A stretch of 64,000 bases of DNA from Kyrpidia tusciae DSM 2912 (GCF_000092905.1 NC_014098.1:2976001-3040000), one strand, 5' to 3'. Counted from the first letter of the stretch, positions 34,096 to 43,425 are shown. Translations and numbers: made by a program. The notes: generated by a model from the sequence alone, not told the origin.

Positions 34096-34113
34096 GATGT
34101 CGTCCCCTTTCAT

Positions 34114-34555
34114 TCCCTCTACTTAATCCCGCCGAGCCGCCGCAACAGGTCGGCGGTGCATAAATTTTATAACGATCACTCAGGCCGCGCCAGCGCCGCC
34201 ACCAGTCCAAACCCGGCCGTGGCCAAGTCGATCACTTTCCCAAGACGGTTCTGACCATCAGGGTTCTCATCCCCGAAAATCTCCTTCCGCCAGCATACCA
34301 CATGCCGTGACAGATCTGAAAAAGGGGTGGTGTTCGCCAGGGGCATCCCTGTTGTAGTTTTGTTAGGTGAAGCCACTGTTTTTCCCGTCCACAACATCGG
34401 CATCGCCTATGCCGTCGCTTCTTGGCTGACCATGGCCTTGATTACCGGAATCCTCGCCTTTTTATGTTGACCCCTGGTGCGCGGTCGCCGCCCGAACACT
34501 TCGACGGCGCTTTGGTGGATGAGGTCTTTCGTTCGCCTGGCCATGCAGTACACCC
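34114..34555. other. Gene-free stretch with a membrane-protein scrap
   Basis: No intact gene is present. On the plus strand, about 34337-34467 translates without stop as FARGIPVVVLLGEATVFPVH, ending WLTMALITGILAFLC before TGA. This looks like the last transmembrane segments of a lost membrane protein. Confidence 0.35.
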
Positions 34556-34783
34556 ATGGCCTATGAAGCCAAAGTCCACTTGGCGGAACTGTTGGATCAG
34601 GTCGCCCGGGGAGAAACGATCATCATTACAAAAAAGGGGAAACCCGTCGCGAAGATGGTGCCCATCGAACAGGATCCATGGACATTGGACCACATCATCC
34701 AGCGTCTGCACCGGCTTCGTTCGGAGGTACAACCGGGATTCCCGTCGATCCGGGAAATGATTGAGGAAGGTCGGCGATTCTAA
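34556..34783 (+). CDS. Phd/YefM-family antitoxin
   Basis: The 75-residue protein starts MAYEAKVHLAELLDQVARGE, continues TIIITKKGKPVAKMVPIEQD, and has a C-terminal toxin-binding helix. The usual few N-terminal residues before YEAK are missing or replaced and no good ribosome site is visible, so the 5' end may be truncated. The stop is followed directly by the ATG of a PIN gene. Confidence 0.75.
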   Translation: MAYEAKVHLAELLDQVARGETIIITKKGKPVAKMVPIEQDPWTLDHIIQRLHRLRSEVQPGFPSIREMIEEGRRF

Positions 34784-35040
34784 ATGGCCTATGTCCTCGA
34801 CGCCTCGGTCGCCTTGAGTTGGTGCTTCCCCGATGAGGCAAACGCAGAGAGTGATTCCGTGCTCGAGCGACTCCGATGGGATGAGGCGATTGCCCCCGCC
34901 ATTTGGCCCATGGAAGTGGACAACGCCCTGCTCACCGCCTTTCGTCGGGGTCGGTTGAGCGCGCTACAGCTACGGGAAGCCGCCGATCTACTGGCCCATC
35001 TGGGACTTGAAATAGAACCGTCCGCGACCGGGCAGATCAT
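34784..35040 (+). pseudogene. PIN-domain toxin, 3'-truncated
   Basis: The frame starts MAYVLDASVALSWCFPDEAN with the first catalytic Asp, continues IWPMEVDNALLTAFRRGRLS, and runs in phase to about 35040. There it is joined to unrelated sequence and the remaining acidic residues (usual D at ~100-120) are absent. On the opposite strand of 35041-35260 a frame with VEGSPVVLAEAVARGLSVID is open, but I cannot assign it. Confidence 0.7.
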
Positions 35041-35341
35041 GGGAAGGCAACCAGAACACCGACCCGTCCTCCCTCTCCACCTGCACCGACTGCCTCTTGC
35101 ACCGGTCCCCCAGGGATTTCACCTCGTCAATCACTGAAAGACCTCGGGCCACCGCTTCCGCCAGCACCACGGGAGATCCTTCGACGTGAAGTCGCAACAA
35201 TGAACATACGCCTATGTGCCGCTCGGCAATGTCCTTCCCCATCGAATTATCATTCGGCACCATCCTTCCTTCGTCCTTGTCTGCACTCAGTGGATTTTCA
35301 CCACCTGTTCAACGCCCATGCCGGGCACACGCAAAAAACCA

Positions 35342-35371
35342 TTGACACGTATTTTACATACGTGTTATAAT
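35342..35371 (+). promoter_or_regulatory. hicA-hicB promoter with embedded palindrome
   Basis: TTGACA (35342-35347) and TATAAT (35366-35371) are 18 bases apart. Between and overlapping them is a perfect 7+7 palindrome, ACACGTA-N7-TACGTGT (35345-35365), which is the probable binding site of the HicB encoded downstream. Confidence 0.75.
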
Positions 35372-35392
35372 GCGATCCGGAAAGAGGTAGGC

Positions 35393-35587
35393 ATGAAAAA
35401 CAGCTCCTCCCGGGACCTGATCAAAATCATTCAGGACGATGGCTGGTACTACATAGGCAGTAACGGTAGTCATCACCAATTCAAACCTCCAACCAAACCG
35501 GGGAAAGCCACCATCCCACATCCGAGAAAGGAACTTGCGCCGAAAACCGTCAAATCCATACTCAAGCAGGCCGGGCTTCTCAAGTGA
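35393..35587 (+). CDS. hicA: HicA-family toxin
   Basis: The 64-residue mRNA interferase has SSRDLIKIIQDDGWYYIGSN, GSHHQFKPPTKPGKATIPHP and TVKSILKQAGLL, the complete HicA layout with the catalytic His in GSHH. AAAGAGG precedes the ATG. The toxin comes first and hicB follows after 27 bases. Confidence 0.92.
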   Translation: MKNSSSRDLIKIIQDDGWYYIGSNGSHHQFKPPTKPGKATIPHPRKELAPKTVKSILKQAGLLK

Positions 35588-35614
35588 GACCCGGCCGGAA
35601 GGAGGTTCACATAG

Positions 35615-36037
35615 ATGCCAAAGCACGTTTATCCGGCGATTTTTGATCCCAATGAGCTCGGCGGATATACAGTGACCTTTCCCGACCTGCCTGGTTGCGT
35701 TACAGAAGGCGGTAACCTGGAAGAAGCATTGAAGATGGCCTCTGAAGCGATGGCCCTCCACCTGTACGGCATGGAACAAGACGGGGATGAGATCCCGACT
35801 CCTTCCAATCCTGCTGAAGTACAGATCCCAGACGACACCGGCCCTGGTGCTTTCGTCACGTTGATCCAGGCCCGTACTGAGCCGATCCACGACGAAATGA
35901 AGAACAGGGCGGTCAAAAAAACATTGACCATTCCCAAGTGGCTGAACGACGCAGCCGAAAAGGAAGGGATCAATTTCTCGCAGGTTCTTCAATACGCCCT
36001 AAAGGAACAGCTTGGTTTCATCGACAAACGCTCGTAA
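35615..36037 (+). CDS. hicB: HicB-family antitoxin
   Basis: The 140-residue antitoxin has the HicB core YPAIFDPNELGGYTVTFPDL and GCVTEGGNLEEALKMASEAM. The C-terminal DNA-binding tail is LTIPKWLNDAAEKEGINFSQ. GGAAGGAGG precedes the ATG. It should neutralise the HicA encoded upstream and repress through the palindrome at 35345-35365. The orphan HicB at 10484-10909 is its relative. The 220 bases after it hold no gene. Confidence 0.92.
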   Translation: MPKHVYPAIFDPNELGGYTVTFPDLPGCVTEGGNLEEALKMASEAMALHLYGMEQDGDEIPTPSNPAEVQIPDDTGPGAFVTLIQARTEPIHDEMKNRAVKKTLTIPKWLNDAAEKEGINFSQVLQYALKEQLGFIDKRS

Positions 36038-36259
36038 CATGAAAGGCCCTGGAAAATATAGAGCAGGAGTTTCCATAAAAATTGACGAAATATATAGCAC
36101 CTCAACTAAGGAGGGGGACTGAACAAGCGCACGGCTTCTAGTTGTCGCCATCCCAGCACCCCTCCAGACAACCTTGATCTTCTTTTGCTCACGTAGAAGT
36201 CTGGCATGGAGGACCGGGAGAAAAAATAAACCCACCCTTCATCGAAGGATGTGGGGGCC

Positions 36260-37099
36260 TTAGTGAGCCGCAGCCGCAAACCCGTCTTCGCCCGGCTCTG
36301 GTTCCGCGTCAACCTTCCGGGCGTGCTCTTCCAACTGTTCGACGGTCAGCCCTCGCTGTTTCCACGACACCACCGCTTCCGCCAGGCTGTATCCCGACTC
36401 GTGCTCCATAATCGTGACGAGGAACCGTTCGTATTCACGAATCCACTCGATGGCTTCGTCAAAAGTGATGGACGGGTACATCTCCACCATGCACCGTGCG
36501 ATATACTTTTCCCCGTTCATCTTATCCCTCCAGGGGGTAGGAGAACGTATAGTTTCTACTTTCAGTATATCACGGGCCAGCGCCGGTGAACAAAACGCGA
36601 TTTGAAACCCCGGCTTTGAGACCGGGAGACGATTTCCAAACACGTCAGACGTGATAAACAAACGAAATGCCTCTATAGAGGCTTCGTCCATTTTGTTGTC
36701 ATGGTCATCAAACCACGCCGCGATATTGTTATCCGCAATCGGCCCGCATACCACATCAGCATGGGCGCCGCGGCACAAGTCTCGGCACAAGCGAGCCCGG
36801 TGATGCCATACATATAAAGCCCACTCTTTGGATGGCTCATGAAAGCATTTAATCCTCGCGTTTGAGAGAGCGGGTCGATTGACCCGCAATGTTACAACCG
36901 CCCCAATTCCCAAAAACGCCCTTTTGCGAAGTTTCTTTTGCCAGCGAAACGCTCTGCGAAAGTCTGTCGTGACGTAGAAAGCAGGACCAAAATCCGTATC
37001 ACTCCGCCATTTCCCGGGGTTAATGAGCCCTTCTCTAACCATCTGGTCCGCCGCTTCTCTGGTAGTGCCATGATACAGCCTGTCCGGAATGAAAAACAA
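36260..37099 (-). CDS. DUF3990 protein with possible internal second start
   Basis: The N-terminal ~170 residues of this 279-residue protein fit DUF3990, a presumed ADP-ribosyltransferase-like toxin fold: RLYHGTTREAADQMVREGLI, DFGPAFYVTTDFRRAFRWQK and DVVCGPIADNNIAAWF. The C-terminal ~86 residues (CMVEMYPSITFDEAIEWIRE) look like a separate helical unit. The ATG at its beginning (36520) has GGAGGG five bases upstream, in frame. The gene may therefore make both a full-length protein and a short C-terminal one, or be a fusion of a toxin with its partner. Confidence 0.7.
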   Translation of the reverse strand: MFFIPDRLYHGTTREAADQMVREGLINPGKWRSDTDFGPAFYVTTDFRRAFRWQKKLRKRAFLGIGAVVTLRVNRPALSNARIKCFHEPSKEWALYVWHHRARLCRDLCRGAHADVVCGPIADNNIAAWFDDHDNKMDEASIEAFRLFITSDVFGNRLPVSKPGFQIAFCSPALARDILKVETIRSPTPWRDKMNGEKYIARCMVEMYPSITFDEAIEWIREYERFLVTIMEHESGYSLAEAVVSWKQRGLTVEQLEEHARKVDAEPEPGEDGFAAAAH

Positions 37100-37255
37100 G
37101 CGGATCGTCCCTCTCTCCCAAACAGTTCAATGCCGCCGACCAGCCCTCCCGAACGCCCGCAGGGGAGCCCACACTGGAGCCGCCTGACGGGATCCAACCG
37201 TCGCCTCTCCGTCACAAGTGGAGCGTTCTATCACTGAGGGGCGGGGCATCCCTGT

Positions 37256-38758
37256 TCAACCACCGTCTCTCGGACGCACCGGCTTGACGCCGCCCTTGCG
37301 TCCCAATCCGTAGCCGATGCGATACACATCCGGGATATTGACCCTCCCGTCGCTCATCCGGAAAAAGATGCCCAGTTGCTCCAGATCCTCCCGAACTCCG
37401 CGAGCCCCTTCGTCAAGGTGTGCCGGTGCAAGCTCTTCCCCACTTTCGCCGCAACGTCGGCGGAGTTCGTCGAGCGAGTCCGCCTTCTCCCAGCGCTGAA
37501 TCACTTCGTGAAAATCACACGGCACCGCAAGACCCCGGAGCGGCCCCATGAGGACATCCACCCAGGGGTAGTCCTCTTTCAACTCCCTCACGCGAATCTG
37601 TGAAGCTTTGCGGACACCGCGCTTGATGCTTTCGTAGTATAACGCGGTTTCATGTTTCGAGGACTGGTTTTGGCTATCCTCCACCGCCTCCCGGAGAGCC
37701 GCCAGAAACGATCGCGGACTGACGCGCTGGTTGGCATCCGAAAGGTGGTTGGGAATCCAGGTGTACGGGTAACCGCGCCGATGATCTCGTCCCATCCAAG
37801 GACCTGTAATCGCATGGAAGACCTCCCGCTGCAGGGTCTCCTCGTGGATCACCTCGGGAGCCACCCGCCAGATCGTTCGATCTCCCAGGGCAACGCGCTG
37901 CCACCTAAGCCCCAATGCTCCGGAGGCTTCCCGAAACTGTCCCGCCGCATCCACCGCGGCATTGCCGAGATATTGCCAGAACAACCCATAGAGATCGTAC
38001 GAAGGCCAGGAAAGCCCGATTTTTGAAGCCAGCACTTTTGATCCATCCGCAAAATTCGCCACTCGACTCTCATCCAATTGGTCCGACCGAAGGAACGCCT
38101 TTACCCGAAGACGCCGATACGGGCGAAACTCCAAAGCCGTTTCCAGCAAGCCCCGAATCAGACTGTACATATTTTTCCAATCGTCCGCGGCCCGGTCCAG
38201 GGCATCAAACAAAACGATGAACCACGTGCTTTTTTCATCATATTCTTTGTCCCGGGCCTCGAGGAGCCGCCCCACCTGTTCGGGATTGTCCCGAACCCAT
38301 GTGTAGCGTTCCTGCCAAAGATTCATGCGCCGCACCGGATCATTGGCCCCGGACAATTTGTGTACGATCACCGTTTTCCAGATCAATCGCGGATCCGCAC
38401 CTTGAAGCAGAAGCTGTTTCAGCACATCACGATTGGGGTATTCGTCCGGTGTCTGCGCTTCTCCAAAACCCACCGCAACTTCGATCGGATCTTTCAATTC
38501 CGCCACCGGAGAAAGCTTTGCCACCAATTCCCGAATCAGGGATTGTTGTAACGCAGCCCACCAGAAGCTCTTGCCGGCTCCCCGCATTCCTTCGACAACC
38601 ATGGTATTCGGGCGCAAGGCTTTGGCATGGGAGGCGGGCAAATACACATATCCCGGTTCCGGCGCCTTACCATGTAGAGAGACGTCCTCAGGCAAAGCCT
38701 GAAACATCAGGAAGCGCAACACATCCGGAGGCAAAAAAGAAAACGCGTTCGCACTCAT
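37256..38758 (-). CDS. P-loop ATPase partner of the KGGVGR ATPase
   Basis: The 500-residue protein has a Walker A at about residues 57-64 (EGMRGAGKSFWWAALQQS) and a Walker B-like WFIVLFDALDRAADDW. A C-terminal region (DYPWVDVLMGPLRGLAVPCD, EDLEQLGIFFRMSDGRVNIP) may be a winged helix. The ATG overlaps the preceding stop in ATGA, so it is co-translated with the KGGVGR gene. Such ATPase pairs are seen in accessory regions and are suspected conflict/defence components; no function is proven. It is last in a four-gene minus-strand run. A truncated copy lies at 13183-13995. Confidence 0.75.
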   Translation of the reverse strand: MSANAFSFLPPDVLRFLMFQALPEDVSLHGKAPEPGYVYLPASHAKALRPNTMVVEGMRGAGKSFWWAALQQSLIRELVAKLSPVAELKDPIEVAVGFGEAQTPDEYPNRDVLKQLLLQGADPRLIWKTVIVHKLSGANDPVRRMNLWQERYTWVRDNPEQVGRLLEARDKEYDEKSTWFIVLFDALDRAADDWKNMYSLIRGLLETALEFRPYRRLRVKAFLRSDQLDESRVANFADGSKVLASKIGLSWPSYDLYGLFWQYLGNAAVDAAGQFREASGALGLRWQRVALGDRTIWRVAPEVIHEETLQREVFHAITGPWMGRDHRRGYPYTWIPNHLSDANQRVSPRSFLAALREAVEDSQNQSSKHETALYYESIKRGVRKASQIRVRELKEDYPWVDVLMGPLRGLAVPCDFHEVIQRWEKADSLDELRRRCGESGEELAPAHLDEGARGVREDLEQLGIFFRMSDGRVNIPDVYRIGYGLGRKGGVKPVRPRDGG

Positions 38759-40092
38759 GGCTTCGCCCCCTCAAGTTGGGACATCCAGCCGTCAAACCAC
38801 CCGAGAAACCGATGGTAAGCATAACCCACGACACTGTCATCGACGTGCTGCAACAACGACACGGCTGCAAGCCCCTCGTTCCAGTAGACGGGGATGGGCT
38901 GGTGCGGAGCATTGTCGTCCATGAGATCAAACGAAAAAAGGTCCTCACCGGCCGGATCTGCTTCATCGCCCACTTCATCGTACAAGGTGTCCCGGAACAA
39001 ATCCCAGGCCGCTTCCCGAAAATGGTCCAAATAATGCGGTCGCCTCGGGGGAACCTGCGCCGCCACCATAGAGAGGCGATTCCTCATCCGCCGGGCCGTC
39101 CCATAGGTTTGCCAGTGGCGAAAAAGTACCCGGTACCCCATCCACGTCGCCTCGGTGTCGACAGCAAACAGGAGAACATGGGCGCCCAATTCCGTCACCA
39201 AGGCGGCGGCAATGTCGTGAAGCCCACTCCGGCTATCCAACAAGACCACATCTGGCTGCTCCTGTTTCTCAAGGGTCTCCAAAAGGCGTTGCAGCCTCTC
39301 CGTCCACCTTTGCGGTCGTTCCCCCAAGTGAAATGCCGGCCGATCCAGGTAAACCCGTCCCAATTTCGCGATGTATTCCTGCGAGTCAAAAGTATAGGCC
39401 GGAACAACCATGATTTCACCCAGCATATCCTGGCCCCAACGGGGGCAAGCGACCATATCGCGGACCACGTCATCTCCTTGGCCGACCAAGTCTTCGATAA
39501 ACCAATCCACAACGCCCCAGCGCGGATATTCATCCGGGCGCAGCAGCGCCGACGCCAATCCCGGCGCTTCCAGATCAAGATCCACGAGAAGCACTCGCTT
39601 TCCTTGGTTTGCAAGATGTTGGGCAAGAACGGCCGCAGTCGTACTTCGCCCGACCCCGCCTTTAATGGAAAAAAGAGAGAAACGAAACGGTTTTGCCGGG
39701 TGAAAGGCGGTGGGAGCAGCCTACCACTCGTTGCCAATAATGGTACGATCCATCAGATAAACGTTCAGACCGCCGATATTGTATCTCAAAACCCCACTTT
39801 GCTCGCCTTGTTTCTCCAGATCGGCCCGGGCGAGCCACAGAATCGCCTGATTCGGATCATAGCCGTGCAGTCCAAGAACCTCATGCAGTTCCTGTGCACA
39901 CCGTTGCAGAGCATCCATAACGCGGTCCGACAGTTCCGTTTCTTCCTCCTCATCAGCAAGAGCCAACCGGACTCGCCCCACGAGGTCGCGGATCACCCAC
40001 AGTTGCTGAATCCCCACGGCCGGCAACTGGATGAATAAGATTGAATCACTGTTCCACGACGGGCAGGCACATGAATGCTTACATTTACCCAT
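38755..40092 (-). pseudogene. KGGVGR-type (ParA-like variant) ATPase split by TAG
   Basis: One frame of 445 codons is broken only by TAG at 39723-39721 (codon 124). The upstream part holds QLPAVGIQQLWVIRDLVGRV and GGLNVYLMDRTIIGNEW. After the TAG come FSLFSIKGGVGRSTTAAVLA and VLLVDLDLEAPGLASALL, the deviant Walker A and following motif of KGGVGR ATPases. In this family the N-terminal region belongs to the same protein. No ATG, GTG or TTG lies between the TAG and the Walker A, so the ATPase part cannot easily start on its own. TTG to TAG (Leu after GNEW) is the simplest history. The GTG/ATG starts after the P-loop would give an inactive protein. Confidence 0.78.
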
Positions 40093-40271
40093 TTCAAAGC
40101 AAGTTCACAGCGAGATGGAATGAGCGTGCCCTTTGCAATTACTCGGACACGCTCCTAGGCGCCCAGGTCTGGATGACACCGGGCTGACGGTGGTATGACA
40201 TTTCCGTCGCCAGCCTCCGACCACCCATGGCGTGGGCAGGCTCAACGAAGAGAATCTCCGCAGGGAGCGGA

Positions 40272-40835
40272 TCATCCGGGTTTTCCATCTGACTGCTTGC
40301 GGGTGTCGCCTGCGAGCGAGCCACTGCCTTCACGTATGATTCTTGTCACAGGGTAATCCGGCAATTGCTTATTCCATGTCTCAATATTAAACACGCCGCA
40401 CTCGTTAACAATAGGACGTTGCCACATGCCGGATTCTGGGCCGTTCAAAGGAAGTTTACGCTTCAACTCGTCTGTTCGTATCAGAAGCTCAGCCGCAGTT
40501 AAGCTTCTCATTGCGATAAGAACCAGATAATGTACCGGTTTCTTGACATCCTTCCATGCCCATAGATACAGAAAAGAGTCTCTGTACTTATACACGAGAT
40601 CAACGTCAAGATCCCCAGACATAAAGTTCTGGATGAACTTCTGCCGATCTTTCGGTTTACTGAACGGATGATCAGGATCTTTGAACTCGATGAAGATGAT
40701 ACGATCCGGTAGTTCCACTACAAAATCCACAGCCTTCATGCAATGGGATAACCCGTGCGCATCACCGTCGAATTTTCTTCCCTCTACACCGTGGGGCAGT
40801 TTCAGTTGTAACGTCCCTTCCGTGAGAACGGTCAT
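40272..40835 (-). CDS. PD-(D/E)XK nuclease-like protein
   Basis: The 187-residue protein has HCMKAVDFVVELPDRIIFIE followed by FKDPDHPF, i.e. an Asp, a beta-turn and an E-x-K on the next strand, the minimal PD-(D/E)XK active site. The C-terminal half (YLVLIAMRSLTAAELLIRTD) is not assigned. The ATG overlaps the stop of the AAA ATPase gene in ATGA. ATPase plus small nuclease is a typical two-gene defence layout; this is inference. About 180 bases separate it from the KGGVGR gene. Confidence 0.7.
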   Translation of the reverse strand: MTVLTEGTLQLKLPHGVEGRKFDGDAHGLSHCMKAVDFVVELPDRIIFIEFKDPDHPFSKPKDRQKFIQNFMSGDLDVDLVYKYRDSFLYLWAWKDVKKPVHYLVLIAMRSLTAAELLIRTDELKRKLPLNGPESGMWQRPIVNECGVFNIETWNKQLPDYPVTRIIREGSGSLAGDTRKQSDGKPG

Positions 40836-41854
40836 TTCAGCATCTCCCCAAGGCTGCGTTTGATTTCCCGGTCATATAGACTGGTAAATGCTTCAGCGAT
40901 GGCGTTAGGATGAATTTCCAGAAATTCGCCAGTCGTATGACAACGAATCTCGGCGGTATCGTCGTGTCGATAAAGAGAGTGGAACGAAATGTTGTCTCCC
41001 GCTTTTCTTCGCAGATCCAATTCTTTCAATATGACATAATCGTGGGTAGCCAAGAAAATCTGAACTCCAGTTCTTTGGAGTTCCAAAAGAATTTCGATGA
41101 CCGGCCCCAAGAGCTTCGGGTTCAGATTGGCTTCCGGTTCGTCCCAAAACAAGACGGATCCGTTCAGCAGGGTCCCGTTCTGGATCAAAAGCCATAACAG
41201 GCCTAACTTTCGCATTCCTTCCGCAAGGAGAGTGAACTCAAGATTCCCCTGCTTGTCACGGAGAAAGAACTCTTCTTCCTGGATTGTGACCTTACCTTCC
41301 ATAATGCCCTGAAGATTCTTCAACAGATTTTTTCGCACACCGTCAATGGGTCCGCGCAGCGCGGGACGGTAAGCTCTATCTAGAATATCCGCGTAGATCT
41401 CTTCAAAGTGGATTTCGCGCTGAGCATAGAGCGAGCGAAATCCCGGGGCATTGGCGAGCATTTCCTTAACAGGGATATACACGCTTTCAATCGGTTCAGC
41501 CATCCATTCCTTGGCTCCGTTGACGGTGGCCGAATCGGGACTTTTGGAATGGTTGGAAAAGGAAATTCGTAATTTCTTTGACCCGCGATGTACTTCTACT
41601 GCACAACGGGCGCTTCCTTTTTGGCGCTTGACCAAACGCCCAAGGATATGGCCGGACGGCATATAAACTCGAATCAATTTTTCAGCAAAGTTGCCTTTCG
41701 TTTTGCTGATGTCACAGGCGGCATAAGCCGCCTTCATGAGATGCGTCTTTCCTGTGCCGTTGGCGCCGACAAAAACGTTCATTCCCGGACTTAGGTCGAT
41801 GTCAAGTTTGTCGAAAACGGTAAATTTATCAAATCGCAGCTTTGTGATGGTCAT
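40832..41854 (-). CDS. AAA ATPase (AAA_21-like) paired with a nuclease
   Basis: This 340-residue ATPase starts ITKLRFDKFTVFDKLDIDLS, with Walker A MNVFVGANGTGKTHLMKAAY, a long insert, a signature-like region with LLWLLIQNGTLL, Walker B SVLFWDEPEANLNPKLL and the His switch ATHDYV. It belongs to the RecF/OLD-like group that acts with nucleases. GGGAGAG precedes the ATG. It is first in the four-gene run down to 37256. A mutilated copy is at 32064-32615. Confidence 0.85.
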   Translation of the reverse strand: MTITKLRFDKFTVFDKLDIDLSPGMNVFVGANGTGKTHLMKAAYAACDISKTKGNFAEKLIRVYMPSGHILGRLVKRQKGSARCAVEVHRGSKKLRISFSNHSKSPDSATVNGAKEWMAEPIESVYIPVKEMLANAPGFRSLYAQREIHFEEIYADILDRAYRPALRGPIDGVRKNLLKNLQGIMEGKVTIQEEEFFLRDKQGNLEFTLLAEGMRKLGLLWLLIQNGTLLNGSVLFWDEPEANLNPKLLGPVIEILLELQRTGVQIFLATHDYVILKELDLRRKAGDNISFHSLYRHDDTAEIRCHTTGEFLEIHPNAIAEAFTSLYDREIKRSLGEMLK

Positions 41855-42111
41855 AATGCTCTCCCATCCTCATAACGTTTGGTGGGTCCATCCTTGCTGA
41901 TAACCGAATATACAAGGAGAACCATATACTTAGGATGGCCAGTCTATCTTGAGATTACACATAATAAGTAACGAATGGAAGCCCGAGCGGTAAATTGTAC
42001 GTGTCAAGATTGGATAGGCAGAGACCTCACTGTGTGGCGCTCGGATGATCGCCCCCGCCTTTATACACATCCAGGCACAAAAGCCTGTCCAAAGCCAGTG
42101 AAACAGTAAAC

Positions 42112-42243
42112 ATGACTCAACCTGCCCTAAACCAACAAATGCGCAATCTGGAATCGGAACAAAAGGTTGCCGAGAAAATTAGTATTCCTACGAGAAAGGA
42201 TTTCGAAAAACTGGGGCAGGGTGTCGGTGCCTCAATGTTCTGA
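42112..42243 (+). CDS. Short unassigned ORF
   Basis: Its 43 codons encode QMRNLESEQKVAEKISIPTR and DFEKLGQGVGASMF. The protein-like composition suggests a fragment. No ribosome site is visible. Together with the next entry this is all that can be seen in the 1-kb stretch 41.86-42.88 kb. Confidence 0.25.
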   Translation: MTQPALNQQMRNLESEQKVAEKISIPTRKDFEKLGQGVGASMF

Positions 42244-42428
42244 ATACCATTCATTGGGAAGACCCCGGGTGGGATACATGGTGATCCACAATGAAAAATG
42301 GACTCAACTCCGTTAATACGGTCCTGCAACGAAGGTGTATTTGCTGACACAATATTGTCAGTTCCCCTGTGATAGAGTGGTTCGTGAAGTCGGTCGAAGC
42401 GGGACTTGCGAAGCAGAATCGCCAGTAG

Positions 42429-42704
42429 GACCGGCCGAGCTATCTTTTGGAAATCACCGACAGTTCTGTGTTCTTTCACCGAATCACTAACACCGCAAAC
42501 GCCCTGGATGTGGAAGAGGATCCCGAGCCCGTAGTCGTGTTCATCAGCGAAGTCGTCAACGAAGTTCCACACATCGACTTTGATCTGAGCCGGGATCTCG
42601 TCCTTTCCAAGGGTCAGGTGATGGTCGCCGACTACATCGACGATTACTGCGACCGCGTCGGATTCTACCAGGAAGATGCGATTTCCTACCCATCGCGTTC
42701 TTAG
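42429..42704 (+). pseudogene. Unassigned protein fragment
   Basis: After TAG at 42426 the frame reads RPSYLLEITDSSVFFHRITN, then PEPVVVFISEVVNEVPHIDF and ends AISYPSRS. It looks like coding sequence for the end or middle of a protein, with only a weak TTG start at 42447. The family is not recognised. Confidence 0.3.
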
Positions 42705-42881
42705 AACGGGTCTGATTCGAGGAGGCGGCCGGGTCTTGTGTACCGCACATTGACACATACCTCGCCGTAGTTTTCACTTGCATAGGCGTCCCACAAATGA
42801 TAATTTGAACTCAAATGGAAAATAAGGCTCGTCGTGACTACCACTACTACCACTATCTCCTGAAGAAAGGAAGACACGTGA

Positions 42882-43325
42882 GTGCCATTTAGAGAATACG
42901 ACCTGTACCATGGGGCGGCTTTAAACCAAATAGTAAAGGACGAAAGATTTGCATCCGTCAACAAATATCCCGAAGCTTCTCAAAGCGAATACATTATTAA
43001 CCACGACATCGGCTTATATCTGAAATATCGCTCTAACGACTCGTCGCCGTGGCAGTTCACGTTTAATCACGAACAGCACCAACAATTGCGTCGATTAGTT
43101 CAAAGATGTTCAAAAACCTATCTCGGATTCATTTGCGGAACAGATGGCTGTTGCTGTGTTCCATATCAAACATTTGTCACTTTGATCCCGGAAGGCACCC
43201 TAGCCGAAGGCACGAGTCTCAACATTGAGGTGTCCAGGGATCCGGGAGGGTCCTATAGGGTGCACCGTGGCTACAAGAAATTTTCCGTCCCGGTGAACGC
43301 ATTTCCTCGGATCTTATTCGAATAG
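42882..43325 (+). CDS. Conserved hypothetical protein next to an HNH nuclease
   Basis: The 147-residue soluble protein has REYDLYHGAALNQIVKDERF, EYIINHDIGLYLKYRSNDSS and PWQFTFNHEQHQQL, then CGTDGCCCVPYQTF and a basic tail. The family is, from memory, a widespread uncharacterised accessory protein. GAAAGGAAG precedes the GTG. A 100-base gap separates it from the HNH gene on the same strand. Confidence 0.65.
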   Translation: MPFREYDLYHGAALNQIVKDERFASVNKYPEASQSEYIINHDIGLYLKYRSNDSSPWQFTFNHEQHQQLRRLVQRCSKTYLGFICGTDGCCCVPYQTFVTLIPEGTLAEGTSLNIEVSRDPGGSYRVHRGYKKFSVPVNAFPRILFE

Positions 43326-43425
43326 ACGGATATTTGAGCAGTTCGGTACATGTCCTATTTGAGGACCGGGACGTGGACCTTATCCTACCTTACCCAACAC
43401 TCCATGTGGTGAAGGTGAGCTGAAA

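Noticed and set aside
23282-39723. Possible recoding of TAG as a sense codon
   Set aside because: TAG interrupts several frames (about 13945, 23282, 24092, 39721), but four lie in duplicated, otherwise damaged genes, and intact genes such as those ending at 1149, 54273 and 58243 use TAG as a normal stop.
41097-41312. Small plus-strand frames inside the AAA ATPase gene
   Set aside because: They mirror conserved ATPase coding sequence and repeat in the broken copy only because that DNA is duplicated.
42117-42758. 213-residue frame on the minus strand
   Set aside because: The translation is low in pattern, lacks a ribosome site and lies opposite two plus-strand frames with more protein-like composition. 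It is most likely a chance open frame.
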